This document shows, one piece after another, positions 47,301 through 59,951 of a stretch of DNA of 64,000 nucleotides (its first letter is position 1; every line of letters begins with the position of its first letter). The position numbers and the translations under genes are program-made. A model generated the notes under the pieces. The model ran no database searches. It had not been told where the DNA came from and saw nothing but the letters and a program-made list of their open reading frames with translations. Source of the stretch: Prosopocoilus inquinatus (lineage: Eukaryota > Arthropoda > Insecta > Coleoptera > Lucanidae). The DNA is taken from NCBI GenBank assembly GCA_036172665.1, contig CM069878.1, positions 21,648,501 to 21,712,500 on the forward strand, in the 5' to 3' direction.

Positions 47301-49700
47301 TAGTTTTAAAAAATAACGTGTTGGATATTTGCAATTACTTCGCGTCATTAAACTGAAGACGTTCAACTTGGATGACAAGAGACGATGATCCGAATATTTC
47401 AACGAGAGCTTCCAACTAGGCAAATTCTTTTCATTTATTTAAGAAAAAATATTCGCGTGTTTTCGAACCTTCATTTTTCCTACTCAAGGGATTTTCCCTT
47501 CTCAGTTTTCTTTCCCAAAGAATTTGGACGATACTGAATATAATTAAGTTAAATATCTCCAACTACTCAGTTTACTGTACCTTCCTTTATATAGTTTGCC
47601 ATTTTTTCATGTTGCGGGACACTTAAGATATCCAAAGGGTGATGATATGAAAATTTCAAAAGGAATACACTTTTCTTAGTCATGTTTTACAATCAAGATA
47701 ATAAAATCTTTACCCATCTTTTACAAACAAGATCATGTTTTTCATAAGGCGCTGCTTTACCTGAGAATACTGGACAATATGTATACGAATAGACAATCAG
47801 GAAGCCCTTCCAGAATAATCTATACTCTATTTTTTCTTAATAGGTGGCATTATACTGATTGATATAACGTGTTACATAACTAACAGACTACAAAAAATTT
47901 CAGAGTGGACCTCAATCGTTACTAACTAGTTGCTGTTTTAATAGAATAAAAAATAAATGACTAATACCACAGCCATATTCTTTTTCAATTTCGCGTTTAC
48001 CGCCTATGAAAAAAAAATAGACTATAGTTCGTTGGTTTCAAGATCACAATCGGTAAATCTTTCACGCTTCCTATTTTTTTCTCCGCTATTTCCTGGGAGA
48101 TACTAAAGGGATAGAATACAAATAAGAAATGAACATCGATAACTAAAATCGCTGAAAAAATCTAGCAAAATGGTACTTGGCCCAAATTTTTTACCCCATT
48201 TCGAAGATCTAGATATTGCTTCAAGATTAATAGATTTTCCAGGGCTTCAATAATGTATGTATGTGTCCGTAATGTTGTGTATGCTAGAAAATTTATTATT
48301 ATTTAATGACATTAAATAATATATGGTACCAGTTACAATGAATATTATAAATGATTCTGGCGGCAACATGGAATTGAGAGATCGAATGAATTAAACTCAA
48401 ATTAGAATTTGCGCCGCGTGCAATTCCAATTTGCCTTAGACTGCCTACACTGTATAATACAGTTCGCAATTAGAGCTGTTGCATAGCTAACGTACACAAA
48501 AAAATAAATACAATCTGCCCATAACCTAAAAGTCAGTAGATAATAATTTAGCATGCATTCCTGAAAAAACGCGGTACAGTTAAAAGAGAAATTTCAAACA
48601 TCGAAAGCGAGTACGCCTAAAATAATTAAAATCATAAGGACCATATCGGGCAAATAACTTCAATTACAGCTTGACAGATTTCAAAACACAAATAAACAAT
48701 GTTTCGTCACGCTCCACCTGAAAAGATTCTTTTTTTTTTCTCTTTTGAAAAACAATTCTTGACGCAATGAAAACCTTACCTGCAAACAAGCCCGCAAAGA
48801 AACCCTACTACAAAAATCATAAAGTCTCTGTAAGTGTAGTGTACTGTATGTGTAATGCATAAAGTGGGCTGCGTTCGTGTAATCTATACATTTGCTAATT
48901 ATAAGCCAGGCTGTTATTATAATACTTTTTATATAAAATTTTTAATTTGATTTCAAGTTTCTTCAAAACAATGACTTCAAACACATTAAACTAGCAAAGC
49001 AAAACTCATTACAGTACAGAATTGGAAGCTCTAATAATACATTATTATGTTGTTACAAGCAATGTTTCCCTTTTTGAAGAAAAGTGGTAAAACTCACTCA
49101 GTGCTTTGTAATTTAGCGTAATGAATTATTAAAGCAACACACTACATGTAATGAGCTTAGTTATACTTCAGAATATATTACAAAAATAAAGCTGTGCATG
49201 TTTCACATAAAATGTGCCGTGCGTTATTTTAATTACTTTTTGTTCTTTGAATTTTACGCTAAGGCTTTGATTTCATGATAAGCAGTTTTAACGACACCGT
49301 TTAAATACAAATTGCCTAACATCATTATTATCATTATCATCTAAATTTATAACAATGTTATTTAATTATCAACAATATCAGATAAAGTTTTGATGTAATT
49401 AAATTTCATCTTATACATTTATTATGGTAAAATACTAACTCCTTCTTTTATTTTGTATTGTAAATATTTTTTCGATCTGTCACAATAGTAAGCTACTGGA
49501 TTGGAGCTATATGTGTTTTAATGTAAAATTGGTCGTTTTCGATAATTCAATCGTCGGTTAGTGTATTTTTCTCACACTTACAAGTACTGAAACAGAGTTC
49601 TTATCTATTACACTTCTACCGCGGTAAAGTATCAGACACGAATGTTTAAAACATCAACTACATGACGTTTAATATAAACCTCCAAAACTTCAAGACCAGT
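47301..49700. other. mbl intron, no gene recognised
   Basis: AT-rich sequence with short poly-A and poly-T runs. A donor-like GCAG|GTAAGG on the minus strand at about 48780 stands out but has no coding partner. Confidence 0.35.
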
Positions 49701-49711
49701 AGACAAGCAGG

Positions 49712-49872
49712 GGCAAAAGTATGAACCAGCTCAATATTTCGAAAACTTCTTGACGTAACTGTTTGAAATTTGGTGTGTAATGTAGGTCTTGAAGACTCCA
49801 AATCACGCTCCAAATTTCAAACAGACACGTCAAACAGTTTTTGAAATATTAAGTCGGTCCTATACTTTTGTA
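49712..49872. mobile_element. Hairpin MITE
   Basis: ggggcaaaagtatgaaccag and tgtttgaaatttggtgtg pair with the inverted right half (CAAAAGTATAGGACCGACTT, TGTTTGAAATTTGGAGCGTG). Confidence 0.8.
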
Positions 49873-49939
49873 CTTTCCTGAATATTTAATTGAGTTGAGT
49901 GACATGATGACAATTTTAGAATATTTGTGAATAGGTTTG

Positions 49940-50096
49940 TACTGTGACCGTCAAAAAAACCTGGGACAACTCTTTACATGCATTTGTGAGTTATTTTATT
50001 AGTTTGAATGCAGCTTTAAGCCATTAATCTTGCTATTCATTATATTTACAGTAGGGCACATTACACGTCCCAGATTCTTTTGGCAGGCATTGTACA
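49940..50096. mobile_element. Tc1-type MITE
   Basis: TACTGTGACCGTCAAAAAAA then CCTGGGACA on the left pairs with the reverse complement of the right end (TACAATGCCTGCCAAAAGAA then TCTGGGACG). Both ends abut TA. Confidence 0.6.
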
Positions 50097-50135
50097 TCAA
50101 AGTCTATAAAGAAAGCAATTTCAGAGTATCACAGC

Positions 50136-51020
50136 TAGGGGTGCGCGATATCCTGTTTTCGATATCGGATATCGATAACTAAAAAATATAGATATTTATC
50201 GATATTACCGATATTTATCGATATTATCAACACTATATTATCGATATTTATCGATATATCGATATTTATCCATATATCGATAATATCTATAATTATCGAT
50301 AATATCGAACAAGTCGGACAAGTGCATTTTCACACATTTTTTTTTCAATTTTTTTTTTACGTTTTTCAGAAATATTATTTCATAACTTTTCTTGAAATCA
50401 TGAAATCGCGTATCCATCAGAATCAGAATTCATTGTTTTCCCTAATCATAACAATAAAAATTAAAAGCAAGACATTGTTAGCAAAAAAGAATAGTTTTCG
50501 TGCCAAAATTTGTGTGAAAAATGGGGCACACGAATAAGTGTCGAATTCATGAAAGTTAAAAAAAAAAAGTTTCATTTTGATATTTATAAACTTTGACTAG
50601 ACTAAAAATTAATGGAAATATTTAAAATTTTTTTTTATATCGTGACCCTGAGTCTTGCCACTTGCCATATATGATATTGAATTTTAATAAAATTCATATT
50701 CCAGTAGATTTGCTGCGAAATGGACGAATTAATTTGAACGCCACAGACTACAATATCGACGGTACCCGATGTAATTAGTAATTATGACGTGCATAAATTG
50801 TCCAATAACAGTTTTAGTAAAAACTGAAACAGGTAATAAAATGTGATTTCTTATTAACATTTTCAGGAAAATTACGTTATCGATAATATCGATACCACCG
50901 ATAATATCGATATGGCGATACCATACCATAATATCGATAAATCCGATATATATCGATATTATCGACGTTATATCGATATTATCGATAATATCGATATATC
51001 GATAAATTCTCGCAGCCTTA
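50136..51020. mobile_element. 885-bp hAT-type element with perfect 8-bp TSD
   Basis: The ends TAGGGGTGCGCGA and (inverted) TAAGGCTGCGAGA match at 10 of 13 positions. The element is flanked on both sides by the identical octamer ATCACAGC (50128-50135 and 51021-51028), diagnostic of hAT-superfamily insertion. Both arms are packed with ATCGATA/TATCGAT repeats (50158-50308 and 50876-51006) around a unique AT-rich middle. There is no transposase, so it is non-autonomous. Confidence 0.9.
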
Positions 51021-51554
51021 ATCACAGCACGTATCGAAGAAATATTCAAAGTAAACAAAGTTAAAATATTTAAGAAGTATCTAAATGCAAACATCTTTAC
51101 TTGTATGTAATAACTTTGTCCATATTTTATTTAAAGGAAACCCTTATGTGTCGCCAAATTATTAATGGTTATCAATTCTGAAATTACAAAAATAATCTGC
51201 TCTTGCTCTGATATCCAGCAAAATACATTCGATGTGATTTAAACATTCCTTCTCCCATTGACTGTGAACCAGGCGATGAAAAGACAAATGCCAAAAACGG
51301 ATACCGTGACGGAAAATAAAAAGAAATGGACAATACCTAAAATGGGAACTTGAAGGTAGTAAAATGACGGTTGTGGTTGAGTAAGCATTCGTCAAGCTTG
51401 TAATGTATGTACGAGATACGAAAGGGCATTAATAGTGCTGGAACATTGTTGATAAAAGAAATAATTATCTAAGGATTCCTTGATCGAACTAGAAAAAATA
51501 GAATAAGTTATCAAATTTGACTGGTTTCGTCGATAAGTGATGGAAATCCATTTA

Positions 51555-51655
51555 AACGTAGACGTAGATGTAAAAAAAAACTTATCTTTTTTACTATATA
51601 TAATATAGTGGAAATTGTGAGTAAAAAAAGATTAGTTTTTTTATATCTACGTCTA
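51555..51655. repeat. Inverted repeat with ACGTAGACGTAGAT ends
   Basis: aacgtagacgtagatgtaaa at about 51557 pairs with tatctacgtctacaatt near 51640. A further atctacgtctacg copy is at about 51780. The adjacent 51680-51760 contains the ataaatctatagcgaaacgt block also found at 59220-59370. Confidence 0.7.
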
Positions 51656-53204
51656 CAATTAAAGTTTGTTCTTGTCCGATGAAAATTGACGAAGCTATAA
51701 ATCTATAGCGAAACGTTGAGTGTGTTCCCTTCATTTTTCTGTCCGGTTTGAGATTAAAAAAACTTTGTACTTACAATTTATCTACGTCTACGTTTAAGTT
51801 ATCAAAGTTTTTCTCAATACCAACGCCTGATGCAAGGCTGATGTAGAGTAAAGTAGGTCATCTGATTTAAATAAACAGGTAGCTTTTCTGATCAGAAGGG
51901 CGTTCGTCAAGACAGTTGCCCGAGGCACGAACTCCTGTCATCTAGAAAGATGCTTCTTCATTCCGAATGTAATTTAGTTTGTATATCACGCGTAAGGAAG
52001 TTTTCAAAATCAAAATTTTTTCTTAATCAGTCAATTTTTTTAATTTATTTCAATTTAAAAGCATCCACGATCGGCGATGGTGAGTTTAAATCACAAAGGT
52101 CTAACAAAGGTTTTTAGAAATAAACTGATTTTTGTTAATCTTTCCTTTTCTCTTTAGTTAGCTAATTAATTTAATTTAATTCACATATTATTTTATTTCT
52201 AATCTTTTATATTGTACTAAAATTTCTCTTTTATTTGAATATATTTTGTAATTTAAAGCTTTGGATTTTTATTTATTTTCAACAATTCCAAAAAAAAGTA
52301 GACGCCTTTCGAGCTATTCGGGGAAAACGATTTGGAAATCGATTTATGGTTTTCCAAGCTAAAACCAGGGCGTTACTAACAAAGAAATCGAAATTTAACA
52401 TTGTACGAATTGCTAAAGGAATTGGGGACAAAAGGGAATGAAAAGTGAGTTTCAAACCCCGTTCGTACGTGGGTCTACAGCTTTTACGACTTCAACATCA
52501 TCTTTAATAAACACACTTTGGAGTCACTTGCATCCACGAGTAGTGAAACTGTGAAATCTGCCGTTTAGTGTTACAAACAACAACTACTTTGACAACTAAG
52601 GCTGGCCACGTATTCATGAAGCAAAAAGTTTTTAAATAAAACGCTTTTCTGTATGTAAAACGTTTGGGTTAGCCACACACTGGGCAAAAAAACTCGAATG
52701 AGTTGACGAGGACCTAGAAAATAAAAATGGATAATATAGATGTGAACCTTCCTTACGGCGGTAAACCAAAATACTTTTGTGTGAATTTTCATCATTAAAG
52801 AAATAACAAATTGATTTCTTGAACTGCTAAGACCGCAAGTCTACTCAACAGGCAACAACCATTTGGCAGTTTCAGCGGCAACTGTCACCGCTATATTTAT
52901 GCTAAATTATTGGTACTTAATGCTTGAGTTGTTCACAGACAGATACCTTCTATTAGAACCGTGTATTTCCAATAGAAAAGCAGTAATATTCGTGTAATTT
53001 TGACGATTTTGAGGAAAGTTTGTGATTTACTTGACAGCGATCCGAATGGAAACAGATAAGTGTGCGGTGCATGATGAATAATTTATACTAAAATAATTCT
53101 GCTCAAACAATACTTTGTTAGGTTGATAGCACTAACAGTTTTCAACTGTATTTTACAAATAATTGAAATTAACCTCCGCCCACAATAATTTTTTTTATAT
53201 CCGT

Positions 53205-53562
53205 AGATACGTATTTCGGCAGCTAAGCAGCCATCTTCAGTACGCTACTAAACTTAAAAGCACTAAAAAGGTCTAAAAACAACCTAATCATCCTAATAAA
53301 ATCAGAAAATTAATCGTTAGAAAAACCTTACAAATGGTTACAACTTATTTGTAAGGTTTTTCTGACGATTAATTTTATCTTTACATATTAATTTATATTT
53401 ACTTACATTTAGACATATATATCTTTTAGGATGATTAAATTGTTGTTAGTTTTAACATTTTTATGATTTTATTCGGATGATTAGGTTGTTTTTAGATCCT
53501 TTTAGTGCTTTTAAGTTGGTAGCGTACTGAAGGTGGCAGCTTAGCTGCCGAAATACGTATCT
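53205..53562. mobile_element. 358-bp foldback element
   Basis: agatacgtatttcggcagct then aagcagccatcttcagtacg on the left is repeated inverted on the right with few differences, and the arms continue AACTTAAAAGCACTAAAAnG and AAACAACCTAATCATCC (about 90 bp). An inner hairpin (aaccttacaaatggttacaacttatttgtaaggtt region) lies at the centre-left. The GAAGATGGC...GCCGAAATACG end is reminiscent of Penelope-like termini. Confidence 0.85.
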
Positions 53563-53737
53563 AAGTTTTCACCTCTCCTCGCTTGAAGTGCGGAGTGTAT
53601 AAACAAAAACAAAATACAAAAATATTCTTTGGTTTCTTACTTGTTGGAGTTAACGTCACCATTTTCTAATTTATTCGCCTACGGGTCCAATAGAGATAGT
53701 TCCCTCAAATTCTACAGATGCAAAGGTGCAAAAAGAG

Positions 53738-54057
53738 AATTCAAGACCGAGAGAGAAAAGTTAAACGACAAAAAAAAAACTAAAATAGTTATTACTTAAA
53801 CTTTCTGGCATGGTTTAAACAGATGCCCTTAAGCAAATAAAGACCTAATTCATAAAAACAAGACACTAGTGAATTAACATAAACTAAGGCAATCTGAACA
53901 ACTTCTCACCTTTGCTCGAATTACATGTACATCATAATGACGCATGATTCGGTTCTCGGTGGATTGCATTACCTCTCAGAGTTCTCGAACTTAAGTTTAA
54001 GTAATAACTATTTTAGTTTTTTTTGTCGTTTAACTTTTCTTCCTCGGTCTTGAATTC
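53738..54057. mobile_element. Inverted-repeat element, 65-bp arms
   Basis: gaattcaagaccgagagaga then aaagttaaacgac, a poly-A run, and taaaatagttattacttaaa on the left is repeated inverted at about 53993-54057 with about three differences plus a change in poly-A length. The spacer of about 190 bp is unique. Confidence 0.85.
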
Positions 54058-54473
54058 TGAAGGAAAATTTGAAAACTTACTTTGAAGTTTTTAAGACGTC
54101 AGTGAATTGTATTACACCAGTTGTGTAAAATCATCACAGAACGAAGGAGTAATAATATATGGGGTTTCAGGTGTCAGTACGTACAGTCGTTATGACTTGT
54201 GTTCCAATTGCAGAATGCGCATGTCAATCAGGTATACATAAAATTAATTTTTAATTTAAGAATGAATGCGATGTAATAGTAATGAATAGTTTAAACAGCG
54301 ACATCCTACGATTGATTTTTGACCTAACATTGCATTAGGATTGCGTACGATTCACTGTAATCAAAAACGATTTGCAAAACAATTTTTTTTTTAACTTTCA
54401 TTATACTTTAATAGAAAGCATGGCTGCCTTGGATAGGATGTCGCTGTTAAAACTATTCAGAAAATTATGTGGC

Positions 54474-54601
54474 CTGTTCTGTATCAAAAACGTTAAATTT
54501 ACAGGACTGTTAAATTTTGTTGCTGCGGTTATCAATTATAAAACTGTATTTTAAATTTTAAAGGACCTATAAATTTTAACACCCCGATAGTAGGTTACAG
54601 A
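54474..54601. mobile_element. MITE copy 1 (flanks the Tc1 relic)
   Basis: ttctgtatcaaaaacgttaa then actgttaaattttgttg and actgtattttaaattttaaa match, in inverted orientation, the copy at 55745-55888. Confidence 0.75.
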
Positions 54602-54793
54602 TCTCCTCCATTGGAAGTTATTGCCGTTAGGTAAATATACTAAAAGACATTAGAAATGTTACACCTTGAAAACGTCAAGTTTCTCTGTCCATTTTCTATA
54701 TTTAAGCTTGTGTAATATAAAACATGTTTACTTTCCTTACCAACTCATTCAACTTGATTTCACTTTTCTCAGTGTTCAGTAGTTCAAACAGAA

Positions 54794-55722
54794 TGCCTAG
54801 AGTGCGAAGACGTAGACAATTCCATCAGTAAAGCGACTTTGATAGTGGTCAAATTTTTGAGTTACGAGAAGAGGGATTTTCATGTCTGGAAATTTCCCCT
54901 CGCGTGAATCGCAATGAAGTTACTGTTATGCGATCTTGGCAAGCATAGAGTGTAGTAGGAAGAGAAAGAAGAATAAGACCTATTGGACAACCAAGACGCA
55001 TTACAGAACGTCAAAATCGCCGGTTAAGACTACTGGCTCTTAGAGACCGATTGTCGATTAGTCGATAGATTGTGACCAGTGCGGACGGTAAACGGACAAT
55101 ACACCCCGTATCAGATTCTTTGGGTTCTTTTCTTACCGTCTACAGCTAATGCTTTCATTGACGGCGCCAAAGACTGAAGTGTTGTCGAGAACGAGAACAC
55201 TGGGGAGGTAGAATGGAACAATAAAGTGTTCTGTTTAGGTGTGCATGATGGTCGCAGAAGGGTGAGAATACGTCGTGGAGAGAGTCTTCATACTGAATTT
55301 GCTGTAAAACGAGACATACACCGTAAAGCTGGAGTGATGGTTTGGGGGGCTATTGCCTATGGTAGCTGTTCACCATTAGTGTTCATTAGGGGTAGGGGTA
55401 GTATAACAGCAATTCGTTACGTTGACGACGTTCTCCAACTCTTTCTCTTCCCATAAGGTCATCATAATGCTGCTCTTTTTAAATCTAATTGAACACGTAT
55501 GGATAGAATGGGAAGAAGGCTGACCAATTTACACCATCCGCCAGAAATGTTGGCTAACTCCAAAAATAAATTCAAGTTCCTTGGGACGTATCACAACAAG
55601 AAATCGATTTTCTCATTTTATCGATGGCCAGATGTGTTAAAAGGTGCATTCAAAATCGAAGTCGTCCAAGACATTACTAATTCTTATTTTATTATTTGTT
55701 ACTGTTCCGGTCTAAAATTTTA
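54794..55722 (+). pseudogene. Tc1-like transposase pseudogene
   Basis: Starting at the ATG at 54794 (MPRVRRRRQF), the plus strand encodes in order: an N-terminal helix-turn-helix region (FDSGQIFELREEGFSCLEIS), a GRPRR-type basic linker (IRPIGQPRRITERQNRRLRL), the catalytic-core strand GVMVWGAIAYGSCSPLVFIR with GRGSITAIRYVDDVLQ, then LIEHVWDRMGRRLTNLH after a frame change, and a C-terminus like TLPQQEIDFLI. Stops are present near 54829 and 54954, in addition to internal frameshifts and a shortened core. It is a near-full-length but dead DD34E Tc1 transposase. Confidence 0.9.
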
Positions 55723-55744
55723 ATCATTTATTAAGCAACCTATG

Positions 55745-55888
55745 GGGCGTATTCTGTAACTTATTAACGGGCTGTTAAAATTTAGAGGTCATTTAAAATT
55801 TAAAATACAGTTCTTTGATTGGTTGTTACTTTAACAACAAAATTTAACAGCCCTTTAAATTTAACGTTTTTGATACAGAATAGGCTCT
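55745..55888. mobile_element. MITE copy 2 (inverted relative to copy 1)
   Basis: tattctgtaacttattaacg at the left and acgtttttgatacagaatag at the right. Its arms also pair with each other loosely. With 54474-54601 it brackets the Tc1 pseudogene. Confidence 0.75.
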
Positions 55889-55889
55889 T

Positions 55890-58800
55890 CAGGCTGATAT
55901 GTGGTAGCAAAATCAGTTGAATATCTTTATTATTTCTAGGTGTTGCATTTCTAATGTCATTTCGTATAAGTATAAACGTAGCGTTTACGTCTATCTGTGA
56001 ATAATATTTTTCTTTTCGTAGGATACTCGACAGATTTTTATTTAGCCTCTTACCTGGAAGGTTTTATTTGTATAATTCACATTCTTCAGAATAAAATGAA
56101 AAGAACGTACATCAGTAAATAATTTCAAGGAGTAGTCCTATTTTTGCTCCTAGTATAACTAAGAGAACTCTTTCTCATTATTTTTTTGAAAGTCAGATAA
56201 TTAATTAAACAGCACATACAGAACACTAAAAAAACATGTAATTTTGTCATAAGGGATATTCTGATTAGTTAGATTGTTGATAGGAAATATTGATGTTAAT
56301 AATTTACATTCATCATAAAATTAAAACAGAAAAGAATTATAATCAATCCAAAAATTAAGATTTCAATTTTGCATATTTAATTAATTATTTCCTGATTTGA
56401 TATTGTGAGATTATTAGAAAGTCATCTAATAGGGGAAAAATCTGAATGCAAATAACTCAATGCGCTCACTGACAGGATACTTCACGTCATCGAGAAGTTG
56501 AACCATCGAAATTAGGTGCAGGAAGGAACTTTTGCGAGAGTTCTCGGAGGCCTAAATTTACGCGCGCTAATGAAGTTTTAATAAATTTTGCGCTTTACTT
56601 TCTCTGCTTCTTTGATAAAGTTCCGTAACCTTGAAATCTAAACAAACACCGCTGTAAATCGAGTACCAAGTCAATTATAATCGTATAATTCTTAGCATCC
56701 CTGTTGATACCGTGAGGTAGAAATAAATCTGCTTGCCAAATTATTTGCACAAGAATAAAATAAACTCGCAAAAATACATGTTTAAGTCATATAAGCAATA
56801 AATGTTTGAAAGAAGATTATCTTCAAACTCATAATGTCTTTGGACAAAAAAAATTGTAGAATTTGAAAAGTAATTAAAAGTAAAAAAAAGTAAAATAATA
56901 CCAGCAGTCACACGTGAATACTAAAAGAATATATACAAGTAAAACCACTTCAAGTTGGCACAGAAACGGCAAATATAATCAAATGGGAAGATCAGTTTGT
57001 CTTTTACTTGCACTGTTCTTGTCACAAGACTGTTACCTAATATGTTTATACGGAAAATAAATACGTATCAAACTACAAAGAAATTAGATTTTCCCTAGAC
57101 CTAGACAAAATACTGGGATAAGCAAAGATTCCTTAAAATGAACTTCCATTCATGACGTTTTCCTGTTAAAATTTATGAATATTTGAAAGATGCAATGCTT
57201 ATGAGAAAAACAGGAAATAGTTCTTACTAAATTAAATATGATGGACAATGTAGGATGAATTAACAATAAAAAAGAACAGGTCTAATGTCAAAGTGAGACC
57301 ATGAAATGAAACTTCATTTTGAATTTCGTTCAAAGTTTGGTTTAAATCATTTTGCTTGATTTTTCATCAAAAATGGCAATTGTTTTGCTCCAGTATTTTC
57401 TGGCCGCGATAGTACTTACAATCACATTGTAATACTGCTTCGTGAATACTCTGGTGTGCCTACTTAATGTGACGTGGTCTCAATATGTTACAATTAATGA
57501 ACCCAAACATCAATTTAAAGTTGCCTAAAGACAAAGAGTCTTCAGTATGTTTTATGCTCATGTAAATGTAAATTAATTACCGGTAAAGCCTAGAATATCA
57601 TATTTATAACTAATTCAATACATTTGTGGATGTTTAATTATAAAAAAAATTAGTTGATCGACGATGTTGCTAAAAAAGTTAATTCAAGCAAACTAATATA
57701 AATTTTAACAGCCTGTATATCTCTAGCTATGATATCGCCGAACTTTCAGAAATAATACCGAATAAAAATGTTCGTGTTATTATGAAATATAAGGGATGGA
57801 GACGGCAGATTGCCAACTTGATATGGTAGGATTGGTTGAAAACAAATAGCTAGCAGGTAAGGGCACTATATTCAGCCAATTGTATAGCTAGAGGTACACA
57901 CAATACACTATGAAAGTTTTGTGCAGGAATTAGCTCTAACTAAACTTTCCGTACGTACTGTGAAAATTACTTCGTTCCAAATACCATGGCGAGATTCAAT
58001 TAATTCCCCCATATTGTAAGGTTAAATCCACTCAATTAATTTATCAAGTTGGGCAGTCTGGTTTAAAGCGCAGAATTCACACTGACCGCAGAACATCGTA
58101 CACTTCATACTACCACTGTTAATAACAGCTTAAATAATTTGCTTATGTAAATCCTTTTTAGCACACAAACGGAAGAAACTTTTTCATTTATATTCTAACT
58201 TCGAGTTCGCAACAGCCGCCGTAATTATCTAAAGAAAACTTGATATGCTCAGACTAACAATAAGAAAAAAAAGGAAGAATCAACCCAGCGCGTTATTATA
58301 ATCCTAGTAAGTTGAGTTTATCACGTAATTAATAGCCCAGTAATTAATGTTAACATGATAATGGCTAGCAAGCGAAAACAGTAACAACCACATAATAAAT
58401 AACATACTCCCATTAAGATTTACTGCTTGCCCTTCCGTCATTTCATTGCATATTTGTCATATAAAATAATAGTTAGTGCACAGAGAAAAATGTAAGTAAG
58501 TAACACAAATTGTAGTCAAAATGGAGATAGAAACAAATTTTAGCAAATTTAGTACAATTGTAGTAAATTTTACTAAAAGATCCGATAATTGTGCGAATAT
58601 TTCCTATACAACATGTTTCTGCCTTCATGTTGACCACAATTTTTCTCTATGTAGTTCGATTTTTATTCTGAAATGTAAAGTTTTTGTAAATTTGGTATTG
58701 TAAAATGAAAGCAGAATTACCGAAGTGGAATTTGGAAGTCATTTTTCTGTTGTTACGCCAAAAGATGTTACCATTTACTCGAACTTCCGACACGTACCAA

Positions 58801-59080
58801 TTTAGAGCGACTGTTAGTTACACTTTGACGAAGACAAAAATCAAAATACTGTTTTAATAATTTGAATGAATAATCAAAGGTGATATCGTTCTGAACATTG
58901 AATAAACATTAAAATCAAATGCAGTGGAGAATCAAAAGTTTTACATTAAATATACAGTGAGAGTGTAAAGTTTGGAATAATCAGTTAAATTGCGCGTTGG
59001 TTGGCGTTGCACCTGAGTATAGAGAGTATTTATAGGTAAGAGTGATGATGTCACCGATATTTCTTTTTATTGAGAACCCC
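55890..59080. other. mbl intron, no gene recognised
   Basis: AT-rich sequence. The block cagtattttctggccgcgat then agtact at about 57393 recurs as cagtattttatgaccgcgat then agtacc at about 62426, in the same orientation, suggesting two copies of one repeat edge. Confidence 0.35.
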
Positions 59081-59086
59081 CAAGTT

Positions 59087-59925
59087 TGAGTTGATATTTC
59101 GATAGCCTCCGTGATTATCGAAATGATGCTAAAAAACTTTTGATCCCTTTCATAAGAAAATTGAGAAATTGAGAAAATTAATAATGAAAACTGAAAAGTA
59201 GATTTTTAATTTTAACTACAAATTTTTTTAATCTCTAACTGGACAGAAATATGATGGAAACACACTCAACGTTTCGCTATAAAGAAATATGATGATATAA
59301 ATCTATAGCGAAATGTTGAGTGTGTTTCCATTATATTTCTGTCCGGTTCGAAATTAAAAAAATTTGTAGTTACAATTTTCATCGGAATCAACTTCAATTT
59401 AATTTTAACGTTCTCAAATGCATTTCAATTAAAAATGAACTAAAATTAGAATATAAAACATGGTAAATGAATAAAATTATCTCAAATTAAACGTTCAAAA
59501 TGTCTGTTACCGACTTCTTGGCAATATGCTTGCAACTCTTGCAGAACATTGCGAATAGTTTCCTGACAATACCACCGATACATTCTCATATGGTATCAGC
59601 AAGATGGAGCACCACATTATGCAAGATTCGTGCGAGAATTCTTAAACAATATGTTTCCCGATAGGTGAATTAGAAGACGAGGTGCACATTGCCAAGAAGT
59701 TGGTAGCAGACATGTTGAATATTTTAATTTGAGATAATTTTATTGACTTGGGATGTTTTATATCCTTATTTTTGGATTGAAATGCGTTTGAGAACGCTAA
59801 AATTAAAAATCTAATTTTCAGTTTTCATTATTAATTTTCTCAAAAATTTTCTTGTGAAAGAGGTCAAAATTTTTGTAGCATCATTTTAATAGTCAAGGGG
59901 GCTATCGCAATATCAACTCAAATAT
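59087..59925 (+). pseudogene. Mariner-type element relic with long TIRs
   Basis: The frame from 59591 reads WYQQDGAPPHYARFVREFLN then NMFPDR before a stop, matching the second-Asp region of a mariner-superfamily transposase. After a deletion it ends EVGSRHVEYF, like the usual terminal tail. The flanks are inverted copies of each other over about 240 bp: ttgagttgatattt and cgatagcc, then TTAATAATGAAAACTGAAAA, AAAATTATCTCAAATTAAA, and CTTCTTGGCAATrTGC. The left arm is interrupted at 59216-59398 by another element. The first part of the transposase is missing. Confidence 0.82.
59216..59398. mobile_element. Nested foldback inserted in the mariner left arm
   Basis: aatttttttaatctctaact then ggacagaaatatgatggaaa and cacactcaacgtttcgctat is followed by its inverted copy. 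The mariner left arm resumes at aattttaacgttctc, and aattttaac occurs on both sides of the insert. A single-sided relative is at 51680-51790. Confidence 0.8.
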
Positions 59926-59951
59926 ACTATTATTCAAATATACTATTAAAT

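Noticed and set aside
48750..48850. Strong donor-like GCAG|GTAAGG on the minus strand in the mbl intron, considered as a cryptic or alternative first exon
   Set aside because: No coding frame or matching acceptor/promoter could be supported.
50322..50537. 71-codon open frame inside the hAT element
   Set aside because: Low-complexity Phe/Lys-rich sequence without transposase motifs.
52235..52441. 68-codon plus-strand open frame with a basic C-terminal half
   Set aside because: Looked like a possible ribosomal or retroelement fragment, but no motif could be matched.
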